The translations under genes were made by a program, and so were the position numbers. This document shows, piece after piece, positions 47,349 to 56,731 of a stretch of DNA of 60,368 bases (positions are counted from its first letter, which is position 1; each line of letters opens with the position of its first letter). The stretch covers positions 1 to 60,368 of the forward strand of contig NZ_JARCJD010000020.1 in assembly GCF_028890115.1 (NCBI RefSeq), given 5' to 3'. This stretch comes from Phaeobacter sp. QD34_24. Lineage in GTDB: Bacteria; Pseudomonadota; Alphaproteobacteria; Rhodobacterales; Rhodobacteraceae. The notes below the pieces were generated by a model. The model worked only from the letters and a program-made list of their open reading frames with translations, did not search any database and was not told the origin of the DNA.

Positions 47349-47380
47349 TTGGTTCCTACAATGACGACTAGGGAAGTCAT
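47333..47380 (-). CDS. ilvL: ilv operon leader peptide
   Basis: A 15-codon ORF, MTSLVVIVGTKRMGR, with GAGGAG ahead of the ATG. Residues 4-8 are Leu-Val-Val-Ile-Val, the products of the pathway that ilvI/ilvN serve. It ends before the terminator hairpin that precedes ilvI. Such branched-chain-rich leaders control ilv operons in many proteobacteria by attenuation: starved ribosomes stall on these codons and alter RNA folding. Too short to be found by ordinary gene callers. Symbol used by analogy. Confidence 0.8.
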   Translation of the reverse strand: MTSLVVIVGTKRMGR

Positions 47381-47413
47381 TTGCCGTGAGGCTCCTCTTT
47401 TGCGTTGCAGCGC

Positions 47414-47442
47414 AGACTAGGACCGGCAGTACGGGGCGTCAA
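47414..47442 (-). promoter_or_regulatory. promoter of the ilv leader
   Basis: On the minus strand TTGACG, 17 bp, TAGTCT; the leader ATG is 33 bp beyond the -10 end. A good -35 with an imperfect -10. Confidence 0.6.
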
Positions 47443-47620
47443 CAGGCAAACCCATCAAAAATGCCCATCCGGAGACATTTTCTTGCGCCAAACCGGGGGA
47501 GTGGCGACATTTCCGTAAACATCGGGGCGGGTGGCAGGGCGGATAGCCATGCTGCAGTGCAACAGCGGCGCAGATGGCGGGCAGGGGGGCGGGCAGGCAC
47601 AGGCGCTTAGGGCCAGTGGG

Positions 47621-48280
47621 TCAGAGCCCCACCCCAGTACCCTGAAGAACGCCATGTTGCAGGGCGTAGCGGGTCAGCCCGGCGGTGCTGGAGATCCCCA
47701 GCTTGCGCTTGATGTTCTTGCGGTGGGTTTCAACCGTGCGCACCGAGATATCCAGCGTCAGGGCGACCTCCTTGTTGGATTTGCCCTGGGCAAGTTCCAG
47801 CAGGATGGTCTGTTCGCGCCCGGTCAGTGCCTCGCGGGCCTCGTTGTCCTTGGGTTTAAGCGAGCCTTCGGCGCCGGTGCAGAGATAGCGCTCCCCGCGC
47901 ATCACCGCATCGATGGCGTCCTTGATGGCTTCGGTGGGGACATCTTTCAGCACATAGCCCATGGCCCCATGGCTGAGCGCGGTCGAGATATACTCGGGGC
48001 TGTCATGCATCGACAGGATCAGGATGCGGGTGCCGGGGCTGCGTTCCAGAATGATCTCGGTGGCGCTGAGCCCGCCCAGGCGCGGCATGTTCAGATCCAT
48101 CAGGATCACATCCGGTGTCAGATCGGTGATACGGGCGACGGCCTCTTCGCCGTCGGTCAGGGAGCCAACCACCTGGATGTCGTCATAGCTTTCCAGGATC
48201 GACTGAATGCCTTCGGCGACCATCGGGTGGTCATCGACGATCAGCACCCGGACCGGTTTGTCATGCATGTCTTGCAGCAA
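47621..48280 (-). CDS. NarL/LuxR-type response regulator
   Basis: 219 residues. Receiver domain with acidic pair D16/D17 (LIVDDHP), phosphoacceptor D62 in VILMDLNMPRLGG, and the conserved Lys in YVLKDVP. C-terminal GerE helix-turn-helix in LTGREQTILLELAQGKSNKEVALTLDISVRTVETHR. The likely start is TTG 48280 with AGGGGA at proper spacing; ATG 48268 is an alternative with a poor site. It lies 67 bp after the kinase gene and is its probable partner. The pair faces away from the TRAP genes. Confidence 0.9.
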   Translation of the reverse strand: MLQDMHDKPVRVLIVDDHPMVAEGIQSILESYDDIQVVGSLTDGEEAVARITDLTPDVILMDLNMPRLGGLSATEIILERSPGTRILILSMHDSPEYISTALSHGAMGYVLKDVPTEAIKDAIDAVMRGERYLCTGAEGSLKPKDNEAREALTGREQTILLELAQGKSNKEVALTLDISVRTVETHRKNIKRKLGISSTAGLTRYALQHGVLQGTGVGL

Positions 48281-48347
48281 AAGCCATCCCCTAACAGCCT
48301 GTTTGTCGATCAGAGACGCCCGACGGATCGGATCCCCCGCGACACCG

Positions 48348-49775
48348 TTACGATACCCGTTTCGACGATGCCTCGTTGCCCGGCGGCAGCAGGTGGCTCA
48401 AAGGCAGTGTGGCCTCGATCACCGTGCCGCTTTGGGTTCCCCCTGATGACAGAATCCGCAAGCTGCCGTCAAGCTGATCGATCCGTTCCTGCATGTTGCG
48501 GAGCCCGATTCCCGGCCCCGATGACGGTTTCTTGAGGGGCAGGCCACGGCCATTGTCGCTGATCCGCATGGTGGCGCCGCGGGCATGGCCGCGCAGGTCA
48601 ATGCTGACCCGGGTGGCCTCGGCATGGCGTTCGATATTGGTCAGCGCTTCCTGCGCGATGCGATAAAGGGCGATCTTGGCGTCCTGATCCAGCCGGTTGC
48701 GGAAGACCACGGTGGTGAATTCGGTTTCTATCCCGGTCCGGGTTGCAAAATCATCCGTGAGCGCCTTCAGCGCCGGGCCAAGGCCGAGATCATCCAGCAC
48801 GCCGGGGCGCAGATCGCGGCTGATCCGTCGCACCTCGGCGATGGCGGTGCCAAGGTGTTCGATCCCCTTGTCCAGCGGATCGGAGGCGCCATCGTGATCG
48901 CCGCGCATCAGGCGGCGGCGGGCGTTGTCCAGCGCATAGCGCACGCCGACCAGGATCTGGCTGATCCCGTCATGGAGTTCTCGCGCGACGCGGCCGCGCT
49001 CTTCTTCCTGGGCGTCAAAGACCCGCTGGGTGAGTTCCTTCAGCTTGGCATCTGCCAGGCGGCGCTCGCGAATGTTCAGCCCCATGCCGGAGGCAAAGAC
49101 AAAGAGCAGCGCCACCAGGGTAATGCCGCCGATATAGAGGAAGGTGCGCTGGACCCTGCTTTCCACCTCGGCACGGGCGGCGGCGACCGAAGCGAGGATA
49201 TCGTCGATGAAGACGCCGGTGCCCACGGCCCATTGCCAGTCCTGCAGGCCGACCACATAGGTGATCATCTGCGCCTCTTTGCCGGTCGAGGGTTTTTCCC
49301 ACATGAAACTGTGCCACCCGGCGCCCTGGCGGGCCTGATCAATGAAAGTATCCACCACCGGCGTGCCCTGGCTGTCGGTCAATCCGCGCCAGTTCTGGTT
49401 GATGAAATCGGTCTGGCGCGGGCTGACCAGGTTGTTGCCGTCGTAGTCATAGACAAAGAAGAACCCGTCCTGCCCGTAGATCATCGCGCTGAGGATCTGG
49501 GTCACCTGTTCCTTGGCCTCTTCGTCGTCCGGGCTGGCCAGACCGTAGATATAGGAAAAGCCGTTGCGCGCCTGGGTCACATAGTTGCGCAACTCGGCTT
49601 TCTTGGCCTCGATCAACTGCTGTTCCAGCGCCTTGATCTCCCGCTCGGCCAGGGCCCGCGACTGATGGGCGACCAGCAGGGCGATCGCCGCCACGGCGAG
49701 AACCAGCGGTATCGCGGCCAGCAGGGACAGTTTTTGCGCGTAGTTTGGCCGAAAGAGGCGGTGAAGCAGGGGCAT
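48348..49775 (-). CDS. sensor histidine kinase with periplasmic Cache domain
   Basis: About 475 residues. TM1 near 25 (LSLLAAIPLVLAVAAIALLV), then a periplasmic single-Cache domain (YGQDGFFFVYDYDGNNLVSPRQ and WAVGTGVFIDDI) that binds small molecules, TM2 near 230, then a HisKA_3 dimerisation helix with the phosphorylated His in GRVARELHDGISQILVG, and a HATPase domain with DNGRGLP. This is the NarX/DegS-like kinase class that partners with NarL-type regulators. The start is uncertain; ATG 49775 and 49823 are both possible. The divergent TRAP operon begins 282 bp away. Confidence 0.9.
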   Translation of the reverse strand: MPLLHRLFRPNYAQKLSLLAAIPLVLAVAAIALLVAHQSRALAEREIKALEQQLIEAKKAELRNYVTQARNGFSYIYGLASPDDEEAKEQVTQILSAMIYGQDGFFFVYDYDGNNLVSPRQTDFINQNWRGLTDSQGTPVVDTFIDQARQGAGWHSFMWEKPSTGKEAQMITYVVGLQDWQWAVGTGVFIDDILASVAAARAEVESRVQRTFLYIGGITLVALLFVFASGMGLNIRERRLADAKLKELTQRVFDAQEEERGRVARELHDGISQILVGVRYALDNARRRLMRGDHDGASDPLDKGIEHLGTAIAEVRRISRDLRPGVLDDLGLGPALKALTDDFATRTGIETEFTTVVFRNRLDQDAKIALYRIAQEALTNIERHAEATRVSIDLRGHARGATMRISDNGRGLPLKKPSSGPGIGLRNMQERIDQLDGSLRILSSGGTQSGTVIEATLPLSHLLPPGNEASSKRVS

Positions 49776-50057
49776 GAGGCTGTCCGGGCGTTGCAACGTG
49801 ATGAGATGCGAATCGTTATGCAATCAAAAACCGAAAGCAAGGGCAGAGAGTGCCGGAAAACGCGCTTGCTTGCGTAACAAAAGAAGTCTCAGCCGGAATT
49901 TTGTGCAACATATGGATCTGAAAACACCAAAAAAGGTCCGGAACTACGCAGTACTAGGTATTCACAAGGCCGGTGGTCTGGCTAGGGTAGCTCCACTCGA
50001 ACCGATCCGCCTGCGGCATGTCCGTGGGCAATCCATATACTTTGGGAGGAAAAAAAC

Positions 50058-51140
50058 ATGGATCGTCGTTCCTTTCTGAAAACCTCTGCGCTGGGCGGTA
50101 CCGCCGCTGCAGCATCCACCCTGGCAGCCCCGGCCTATGCCCAGGGCAAGCGCACCCTGACCATGGTGACCACCTGGGGTCGTGGCCTGGCTGGCGTGTT
50201 TGACGCTGCACAGCGCGTTGCCGACAACATCACCGCAATGTCCGACGGCAACCTGACCGTCGACATCAAAGCGGCCGGCGAACTGGTTGGCGCCTTTGAA
50301 GTGTTTGACGCCGTTTCCTCGGGTCAGGCCGACATGTACCACGGTGCCGACTACTACTTCGTGGGTCAGCACCCGGGCTATGCCTTCTTCACCGCGGTTC
50401 CCTTCGGCATGACCGCGCAGGAACTGGCCAACTGGTACTACCAGGACGGCGGTATGGAGCTGCATGACGAGCTGGGTCAGATCTTCGGTCTGAAATCCTT
50501 CCTGGCCGGTAACACCGGTGCACAGGCAGGCGGCTGGTTCTCCAAAGAGATCAACAGCCCCGACGACTTCAACGGTCTGAAGTTCCGTATGCCGGGCCTG
50601 GGCGGCAAGGCTCTGGGCAAACTGGGCGCTTCCGTCCAGAACATTCCGGGCTCCGAAGTGTATCAGGCCCTGTCCTCCGGCGCCATCGATGGCACCGAGT
50701 GGATCGGTCCCTGGGCGGACGAAAAAGCCGGCTTCCAGGAAATCACCAAGACCTACTACACCGCTGGTTTCCACGAGCCGGGCGCAGGTCTGTCGGTCGC
50801 AACCAACCGTGACGTCTTCGAGAGCCTGAGCCCCGCGCATCAGAAGATCATCGAAATCGCCTCGGGTGAATGCCACCAGTGGAACCTGAGCCAGTTCCTG
50901 GCCAACAACGGTGCAGCTCTGCAGCGTCTGCAGGCCGGCGGCGTCAAGGTCATGGAATTCCCCGACAGCGTCTGGGATGCCTTCGGCCAGGCCTCCAAAG
51001 AGGTCATGGAAGAGAACATGGGCGACGACCTGTTCAAGAAGATCCACGACAGCGCAATGGCTTCCATGAAGTCCTCCTCGGCGTGGCTGAACCTGTCTTC
51101 GGGTTCCTACACCGCGCAGCGCGATCGCGTTCTGGGCTAA
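50058..51140 (+). CDS. TRAP transporter substrate-binding protein, TakP/DctP7-like
   Basis: 360 residues. Tat-like export signal MDRRSFLKTSALGGTAAAAS then AAPAYAQ cleavage. Mature protein features are GAFEVFDAVSSGQADMYHGAD, GNTGAQAGGWFSKEINSPDDF, LKFRMPGLGGKALGKLG with the Arg that holds the substrate carboxylate in this family, and DGTEWIGPWADEKAGF. These resemble TakP of Rhodobacter sphaeroides, which binds pyruvate and other 2-oxo acids. The ligand here is inferred to be a small carboxylate. Good GGGAGG site. It precedes both membrane genes. Confidence 0.88.
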   Translation: MDRRSFLKTSALGGTAAAASTLAAPAYAQGKRTLTMVTTWGRGLAGVFDAAQRVADNITAMSDGNLTVDIKAAGELVGAFEVFDAVSSGQADMYHGADYYFVGQHPGYAFFTAVPFGMTAQELANWYYQDGGMELHDELGQIFGLKSFLAGNTGAQAGGWFSKEINSPDDFNGLKFRMPGLGGKALGKLGASVQNIPGSEVYQALSSGAIDGTEWIGPWADEKAGFQEITKTYYTAGFHEPGAGLSVATNRDVFESLSPAHQKIIEIASGECHQWNLSQFLANNGAALQRLQAGGVKVMEFPDSVWDAFGQASKEVMEENMGDDLFKKIHDSAMASMKSSSAWLNLSSGSYTAQRDRVLG

Positions 51141-51280
51141 AGCGCCTCAATCGCATTCATCGGATCCTCCGCCACCCGTGCGGGGGATCCCTTTTCCGTT
51201 GCATCCGGGTGAAGAGCAAAACGCTGTAAGGAACGCGTGATGCCGTCTGACCCGTGGCAATCAATGATCCCGGGGGAAAA

Positions 51281-52228
51281 ATGCAGGAAGAAACTGGCAT
51301 TTCCGCTTTCGGCGCCATAGGGGGTGGTCTGCTCTGGCTAGGCCAGAACATCGCCGGCGCCTTTTACAATCTCGGCTATGCGCTCTCCAATACCAACAGC
51401 TGGCTGGCCTGGACCGATGGGCTGAACTCCGTCGAGGACAAGCAGTCGCTGATGCGCTTTGTCTACTACGGCGGCTCGGTCGAGTTCTTCTTCGTGGTGT
51501 TCACCGCCTTCCTGGTGCTGACCGGGGTCGGTCTGTACCGGCGTCAGGTGATGTGGGCCGTGGTGCGTGGTCTTGAAGGCTTTGCCAATGGCACCGGGCG
51601 TCTGTTCGCCTGGGCAGGCTTGTTGATGGTGATCCAGCAGATCATCATCGTGTTCATGCAGCGGGTTTTTGCCCGTCCGGACATGAGCTTCGGCCTTGGG
51701 ATCGAATTGCAGATGGACATCTCCTGGTTCGCCGAGGAGCTGAAGCTCTATAATGCGCTCGTCGTCTGCATGTGCGTTGCCTACACATTCGTGCAGGGCG
51801 GTCACGTGCGCGTCGACCTGATCTATTCCGGCATCAGCTTCCGGGCCAAGCGCGTGGTCGATATGGTCGGATCGCTGATCTTCATGATGCCCGCCGCCGT
51901 GCTGACCTGGATGTATGGCTGGTTCTTCCTGTGGCGCCACCTGATCGTCCCGAAACCCTCGGCGTCGGACGCGCTGGATCGCCTGGTGATGAAAGCCCGT
52001 GCCCTGCGCTGGAACGTGGAAACCATCGGCTTCAGCCCCAACGGGTTCAACGGGTACTTCCTGTTCAAGATCCTGCTGGTCACCTTTGCCGGCATCGTCT
52101 TCCTGCATGCCATTGCCTTCTTCTACCGCTCCCTGCTGGAGTTCATCGAAGGCCCGGCAAGTGAAAACAAATACCTCGACAAGGATAGCCTTGGAGAGGG
52201 TGAAGAAGCCTATGAAGGCGCGCATTAA
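51281..52228 (+). CDS. TRAP transporter small permease, unusually long
   Basis: 315 residues from ATG 51281 (GGGGGAAA site; a GTG at 51254 is less likely). Small TRAP subunits are usually about 160-220 residues with four TM helices. This one adds an N-terminal ~100 residues with a helix of its own (FFVVFTAFLVLTGVGLY) and a C-terminal periplasmic-facing part. Core DctQ helices are near 110-150 (LFAWAGLLMVIQQIIIVF), 175-190 (ALVVCMCVAYTFVQGGHVRVDL) and 200-230 (VVDMVGSLIFMMPAAVLTWM). It stands between the binding-protein gene and the large permease. Confidence 0.88.
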   Translation: MQEETGISAFGAIGGGLLWLGQNIAGAFYNLGYALSNTNSWLAWTDGLNSVEDKQSLMRFVYYGGSVEFFFVVFTAFLVLTGVGLYRRQVMWAVVRGLEGFANGTGRLFAWAGLLMVIQQIIIVFMQRVFARPDMSFGLGIELQMDISWFAEELKLYNALVVCMCVAYTFVQGGHVRVDLIYSGISFRAKRVVDMVGSLIFMMPAAVLTWMYGWFFLWRHLIVPKPSASDALDRLVMKARALRWNVETIGFSPNGFNGYFLFKILLVTFAGIVFLHAIAFFYRSLLEFIEGPASENKYLDKDSLGEGEEAYEGAH

Positions 52229-52245
52229 CCTAAGGGACAGCTGAC

Positions 52246-54600
52246 ATGCTATTCGGTCTTGATGGCGTCGAAATCGGCCTGATCATCGTATTTCTCTGCC
52301 TTTTCGGAGGCATTCTCTCCGGCTTCCCGGTGGCCTTTGCCATCGGCGGTGCCGGCATCATCTCCTTCGGGATCATCGCCGCACTCGACAGTGCCGGCCT
52401 TCTTGTCCACCAGGCGATCGATACCTCGTCGCAGGTCTATCGGGATCTGGTGAACTCGGGCGTCAAACCCGATACGATCTCGATCTTCCGATATCCGGAT
52501 CTTCCACGCGTTGCCGAACATGTGTTCGTGCAGGGCTGGGAAACCGCGCTCGATCGCAACGTCTCCTTCATCGTGAACCGTATGAACGAGCGGGTTCTGG
52601 CCGGGGCGTCGATCGAGACGCTGCTGGCGGTGCTGATGTTCGTCCTGATGGGCATCACGCTGGAGCGTTCGAAGATCGCCAACGATCTGCTGACCACCAT
52701 GGCGCGCGTCTTTGGCCCGCTGCCGGGCGGTCTTGCGGTCTCCATCGTGGTTGTGGGCGCCTTCCTGGCGGCCTCCACCGGGATCGTGGGCGCAACCGTG
52801 GTGACCATGGGCCTGCTGGCCCTGCCGACCATGCTGCGCAACAACTACAGCCCGGAACTGGCCACCGGTGTGATCGCGGCCTCGGGCACGCTGGGGCAGA
52901 TCATTCCGCCCTCCATCGTGATCGTTCTGCTGGGCACCCTGGCGGGCGACCTCTACTCCACCGCACAGGAAACCCGTGCGCAGGAAGCAGGCTGTACCGA
53001 TGCGCTGACCTTCCTCGGTGAACCTGCCGTGGTGTCGGTTGGCACCCTGTTCCAGGCCGCCCTGTTGCCGGGCATCATGCTGGCGTTGCTCTATGCGCTT
53101 TATGCCTTCGGCTTTGCCCTGCTGAACCCGGAAAAGGCGCCTGCCGTGGAAATGGGCAGTGCCAGCGATGAGCCGATCACCCGCAACGAGGCCCTGACCT
53201 GGTTCCTGGGCGCGCCCGCGGCCATCATCGGTGGTGCGCTGCTGCTGGGATCCCTTGGCATCATCGGGTCGCAGAACATCAGCGTCTCCAGCTTCTCCGA
53301 TGCCGGTCAGACCGCATCGCTGCGCACCTCGGTCGGAGAAGAGTGCAAGGCGTCGATGATCGACCTGCACGGTCAGGAGGCCTGGGATGCCGCGGTGGCG
53401 GAACAGGAAGCCATTGATGCCGCAGGTGGTGTTGCTTCGGCCGAGCGTCTGACCGAAGAGCAGATCGCCGAAGCCAAGGCTGCCAAGATCGCCAATGCGG
53501 CGCCGATCGGCACCGGCATCACCGTGATCATGGTGCTTCTGGGTCTGGTTCTGGCCGTTGGTCGCGGGGTTGCCCCGTCGCGCGATGGCAAGCCGCTGAT
53601 CCTGGGGGCCATTGGCCTGTTGCTGCTGGCGCTCGTCGACATCCTGCTGATTGCACCGACGACCTCTGCCGGGGCGACCGTGCTGCTGATCCTGCTGCCT
53701 TTGGCGATTGCGCTTTATGGCTGCAAGGAGGCGGCGATCCGCTGCGCGCGCAACGATCTGATCCGGGTGGTCTTCCCGCCGCTGGTTCTGATCGTGGCAG
53801 TGCTGGGGTCGATCCTGGGCGGGATCACCAACCCGACGCCGGCGGCGGCGCTGGGGGCCGGTGGTGCCATCATGCTGGCGGCCTATCGCCGTCTGCAGGA
53901 CGAGGGACGCTCGGGCAAGATCATCATCGGGTCTACCTTCGCGGTGATCATCTGCATCCTGATCGGGGTGAACTTCGACCTGCGGATCAACCAGGACAAT
54001 GTTTCCTTCGAAAGCTGGGTGGCCTTCTTCTTTGCCTATGCGGCCTATCTCTATGCGCTGTTTGGCCTGTTGTTCGGCTGCTGGGTCCTGTTCCGTGGCG
54101 GGGTGCTGACACCCATCGTGCGGGAGACGGCCAAGGTGACCTCGATGGTCTTCACCATCCTGATCGGCTCGCAGCTCCTGAACCTGGTGGTGATCTCCTT
54201 TGGCGGGGAACACTATATCCAGCAGTTCCTGAAGAGCTTTGACAACGAGATGACGGTCTTCCTGATCGTGATGCTGGTGCTGTTCTTCCTGGGCTTCGTT
54301 CTGGACTTCCTCGAGATCATCTACATCGTGATCCCGATCGTCGGACCGGTGATCTATGGCGGGTCCTTCGATCCGAAATGGGTGACCATCATGGTTGCGG
54401 TGAACCTGCAGACCTCGTTCCTGACACCGCCCTTCGGCTTTGCGCTGTTCTACCTGCGCGGGGTTGCACCGAAAGAGGTGACAACGGGTCATATCTATCG
54501 CGGGGTTCTGCCCTTCGTGCTGATCCAGGTGGCGGGTCTGGCGATCCTGTGGCTGTTCCCCTCGATCGTGACCATCGTACCGGCCCTGATGCCAAGCTGA
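52246..54600 (+). CDS. TRAP transporter large permease with a large central insertion
   Basis: 784 residues where classical DctM is about 430. N-terminal half: FGGILSGFPVAFAIG near 21-34 and GASTGIVGATVVTMGLLALP near 175-194, followed by GQIIPPSI. After residue about 295 comes an insert with extra helices and a soluble, Ala/Glu-rich stretch at 342-420. The second half begins near 510 with GSILGGITNPTPAAALGAG and ends with TSFLTPPFGFALFYLRG. Residues 56-120 are another insert. It forms the ion-coupled transport core with the small subunit. ATG 52246 follows AGGGAC; 17 bp after the small gene. Confidence 0.9.
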   Translation: MLFGLDGVEIGLIIVFLCLFGGILSGFPVAFAIGGAGIISFGIIAALDSAGLLVHQAIDTSSQVYRDLVNSGVKPDTISIFRYPDLPRVAEHVFVQGWETALDRNVSFIVNRMNERVLAGASIETLLAVLMFVLMGITLERSKIANDLLTTMARVFGPLPGGLAVSIVVVGAFLAASTGIVGATVVTMGLLALPTMLRNNYSPELATGVIAASGTLGQIIPPSIVIVLLGTLAGDLYSTAQETRAQEAGCTDALTFLGEPAVVSVGTLFQAALLPGIMLALLYALYAFGFALLNPEKAPAVEMGSASDEPITRNEALTWFLGAPAAIIGGALLLGSLGIIGSQNISVSSFSDAGQTASLRTSVGEECKASMIDLHGQEAWDAAVAEQEAIDAAGGVASAERLTEEQIAEAKAAKIANAAPIGTGITVIMVLLGLVLAVGRGVAPSRDGKPLILGAIGLLLLALVDILLIAPTTSAGATVLLILLPLAIALYGCKEAAIRCARNDLIRVVFPPLVLIVAVLGSILGGITNPTPAAALGAGGAIMLAAYRRLQDEGRSGKIIIGSTFAVIICILIGVNFDLRINQDNVSFESWVAFFFAYAAYLYALFGLLFGCWVLFRGGVLTPIVRETAKVTSMVFTILIGSQLLNLVVISFGGEHYIQQFLKSFDNEMTVFLIVMLVLFFLGFVLDFLEIIYIVIPIVGPVIYGGSFDPKWVTIMVAVNLQTSFLTPPFGFALFYLRGVAPKEVTTGHIYRGVLPFVLIQVAGLAILWLFPSIVTIVPALMPS

Positions 54601-54623
54601 TCAGATCAGCCTGCGAGAAAACG

Positions 54624-54650
54624 AAGGGGCCCTGCGTGGGCCCCTTTTTT
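54624..54650 (+). terminator. intrinsic terminator of the TRAP operon
   Basis: AAGGGGCCC - TGCGT - GGGCCCCTT followed by a T run, 24 bp past the large permease stop. Confidence 0.9.
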
Positions 54651-54672
54651 GTTCCGTTCGTTGCGCTGGCCT

Positions 54673-55773
54673 TCAGCCCATCGACAGGGTCCAGGCCCTG
54701 TCGGCAGGGGTGCGTCCCTCCAGGACCTCTTGATAGGCAGAGGTGACAGCCTCGGCTCCGCTGCCGTGGGAGAGGGTCAACCACTGGGTGCTGGCTTTGG
54801 CGGCCCGTTCCCAGAAGGCCGCCGAGCGGCGATCGAATTCGCCTGCTCCCCAGTCCTTTCCACGTTTCGCAATATGGCCGGGAGCAAAGAACATGGCGCT
54901 GCGGTCGCGGATGTAATCGGCCCCCATCCCGGCATCGTCGTAATGGGTCAGCCCCACGTGGCTGGTGTAGCGCATCGCCGCCCCCAGGTGCCGGTGCAGG
55001 CGGTTGATCACCGGGCCGGATCCGGACATGTCGATGATCAGGGTCGGGCGCTCCGCCGAGAGGGCCGTTTCGATGTCGTCATAGGTCATGACCTGATCAT
55101 ATAGGTCGAGCGCGCGAACCTTGTCTGCATTTCCGGCCGAGGTCAGCGCCAGCACCGGCGGGGCCTCCGGGTCTTCCTTAAGGGCATAGGCGGTGCCGAT
55201 CCCGGTCTTGGAGGAGGCGGAGACGATCAGCACCTGCTGGGCGCCGAACCAGTCATTGTCCTTGGCAAAATCATACAGGCAGTAGGAGGTCGCATAGAGC
55301 GGCCACAGGACCATGCGCAGATCGTCGAGATCCGGGTCATAGGCCGGGTCGTTGGACAGGCGAAGATAGCAATTGTAGACGGCGGGCAGCTCCTGCCGGT
55401 GCGCCGCGCCATCGAAGAAGCGCTCTGCGGTGACCTTCTGCGGTTGCAGGGTCACCTGCGACGCCATGGGCCAGTAGCCAAACAGCCTTTCCCCGGCGGT
55501 GATGCCCGTTACCGAACTGTCTTCGACGATGCCGATGCCCCAGACCGGAAGAACGCCCCAATTGCTGTCTTTTGTGGGGAAGAATTTCCAATATCCGATC
55601 CGCTCCCCGACCACGCCATAGGTGATATTGTTGGCGGTCAGGCCAAATCGCTCAATGCGTACGGTGATCTCTCCAGCTGCGGGCGTGGCTGTCGCGCAAG
55701 CGGTGAGGCGATGCTGCGCCAGGTCGGTCTTGCAGACTTCGAAGGTCTGCGTCTGTGAAGCGTCCGGTATCAT
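54673..55773 (-). CDS. DUF2855 family protein
   Basis: 366 residues of the DUF2855 family. The first part (EITVRIERFGLTANNITYGVVG) resembles the N-terminal fold of medium-chain alcohol dehydrogenase/quinone reductases, and QQVLIVSASSKTGIGTAYAL near 180 is a nucleotide-binding-like strand-turn without the standard GxGxxG. No catalytic zinc ligands are evident. Enzyme activity is unknown. It is convergent with the TRAP operon. Confidence 0.85.
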   Translation of the reverse strand: MIPDASQTQTFEVCKTDLAQHRLTACATATPAAGEITVRIERFGLTANNITYGVVGERIGYWKFFPTKDSNWGVLPVWGIGIVEDSSVTGITAGERLFGYWPMASQVTLQPQKVTAERFFDGAAHRQELPAVYNCYLRLSNDPAYDPDLDDLRMVLWPLYATSYCLYDFAKDNDWFGAQQVLIVSASSKTGIGTAYALKEDPEAPPVLALTSAGNADKVRALDLYDQVMTYDDIETALSAERPTLIIDMSGSGPVINRLHRHLGAAMRYTSHVGLTHYDDAGMGADYIRDRSAMFFAPGHIAKRGKDWGAGEFDRRSAAFWERAAKASTQWLTLSHGSGAEAVTSAYQEVLEGRTPADRAWTLSMG

Positions 55774-55906
55774 GTCTCATGGTCTCCCTTTGTCCCAAGC
55801 CTATGCGGCGCGCGGGGACAAACGAAAGCACCGCATGAAGCCGGGACGCTGCGTCAAAGCGAAAGGGGGCGCTCAAGCAAGGCCCGTCACCGGGCGCGCG
55901 CCTGGT

Positions 55907-56731
55907 TCAGCCGGGCTTGTGCGCCGGTTGCTGCGGCAGCTGGATATTGGCGACCTGTTCGGAAATCGTGCGGGGCGCCGGGCCGGTGGCCGCCTCGCTC
56001 TCCTCCTCGATTTCCCGCAGCGGCTTCCAGGCGCCGCCGTGATAAAGCTCCAGCCCGGAGAACTTCATCTTGTATCCCATCTTCGGGCTGCCTTTGACCC
56101 AATAGCCCAGATACACATAGGGCAGCCCGGCCTCGCGGGCGATCTCGATGTGATCCAGGATCATGTAGGTGCCGATGGAGTTCTGCGGCTGATCCGGATC
56201 ATAGAAGGAGTAGACCATGCTCAACCCGTCTTCCAGAACATCGGTCAGGGACACGGCGGTCAGGGCGTTGCTGCCGCGGTCGGTATATTCGACAACCCGG
56301 CTGCGGATCGGCGTTTCCTCGATCATGGCGGCATATTCGAAGACATCCATATCGGCCATGCCGCCATCGGAATGACGGCTGTCCAGATAGTGGCGGAACA
56401 GCTGGTATTGATCTTCGGTCGCCCAGGGGGAGGTCGCACGCCGCATCAGATGCTGGTTGCGCCGCATCGTCCGCTTCTGACCGCGGCTGGGCGTGAACTC
56501 CGCCACGTTGATCCGGGCCGACAGGCAGGCGGAACAGTCCGAGCAGGACGGGCGATAAAGCACGTTCTGAGAACGCCGGAACCCCTGTTGCGACAGGCTG
56601 TTGTTCAACTGCTCCACCCCGTCGCCTTGCAAGGCCGTGAAGAGCTTGCGCTCCATCAGCCCGTCCAGATAGGGGCAGGGCTGAGGCGCCGTCACATAGA
56701 ACTGCGGTGCTATCGGGAGGGTGTGACGCAT
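55907..56731 (-). CDS. bpt: aspartate/glutamate leucyltransferase (arginyltransferase-like)
   Basis: 274 residues. Leucyl/phenylalanyl-type transferase of the ATE1 family: it adds Leu to proteins with N-terminal Asp or Glu, marking them for ClpS/ClpAP degradation. Family marks are [15 protein letters not shown] (the two CxxC pairs), [19 protein letters not shown] and [18 protein letters not shown]. These match bacterial Bpt more than eukaryotic ATE1. It is followed on the same strand by the DUF2855 gene after 134 bp. Confidence 0.92.
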   Translation of the reverse strand: MRHTLPIAPQFYVTAPQPCPYLDGLMERKLFTALQGDGVEQLNNSLSQQGFRRSQNVLYRPSCSDCSACLSARINVAEFTPSRGQKRTMRRNQHLMRRATSPWATEDQYQLFRHYLDSRHSDGGMADMDVFEYAAMIEETPIRSRVVEYTDRGSNALTAVSLTDVLEDGLSMVYSFYDPDQPQNSIGTYMILDHIEIAREAGLPYVYLGYWVKGSPKMGYKMKFSGLELYHGGAWKPLREIEEESEAATGPAPRTISEQVANIQLPQQPAHKPG

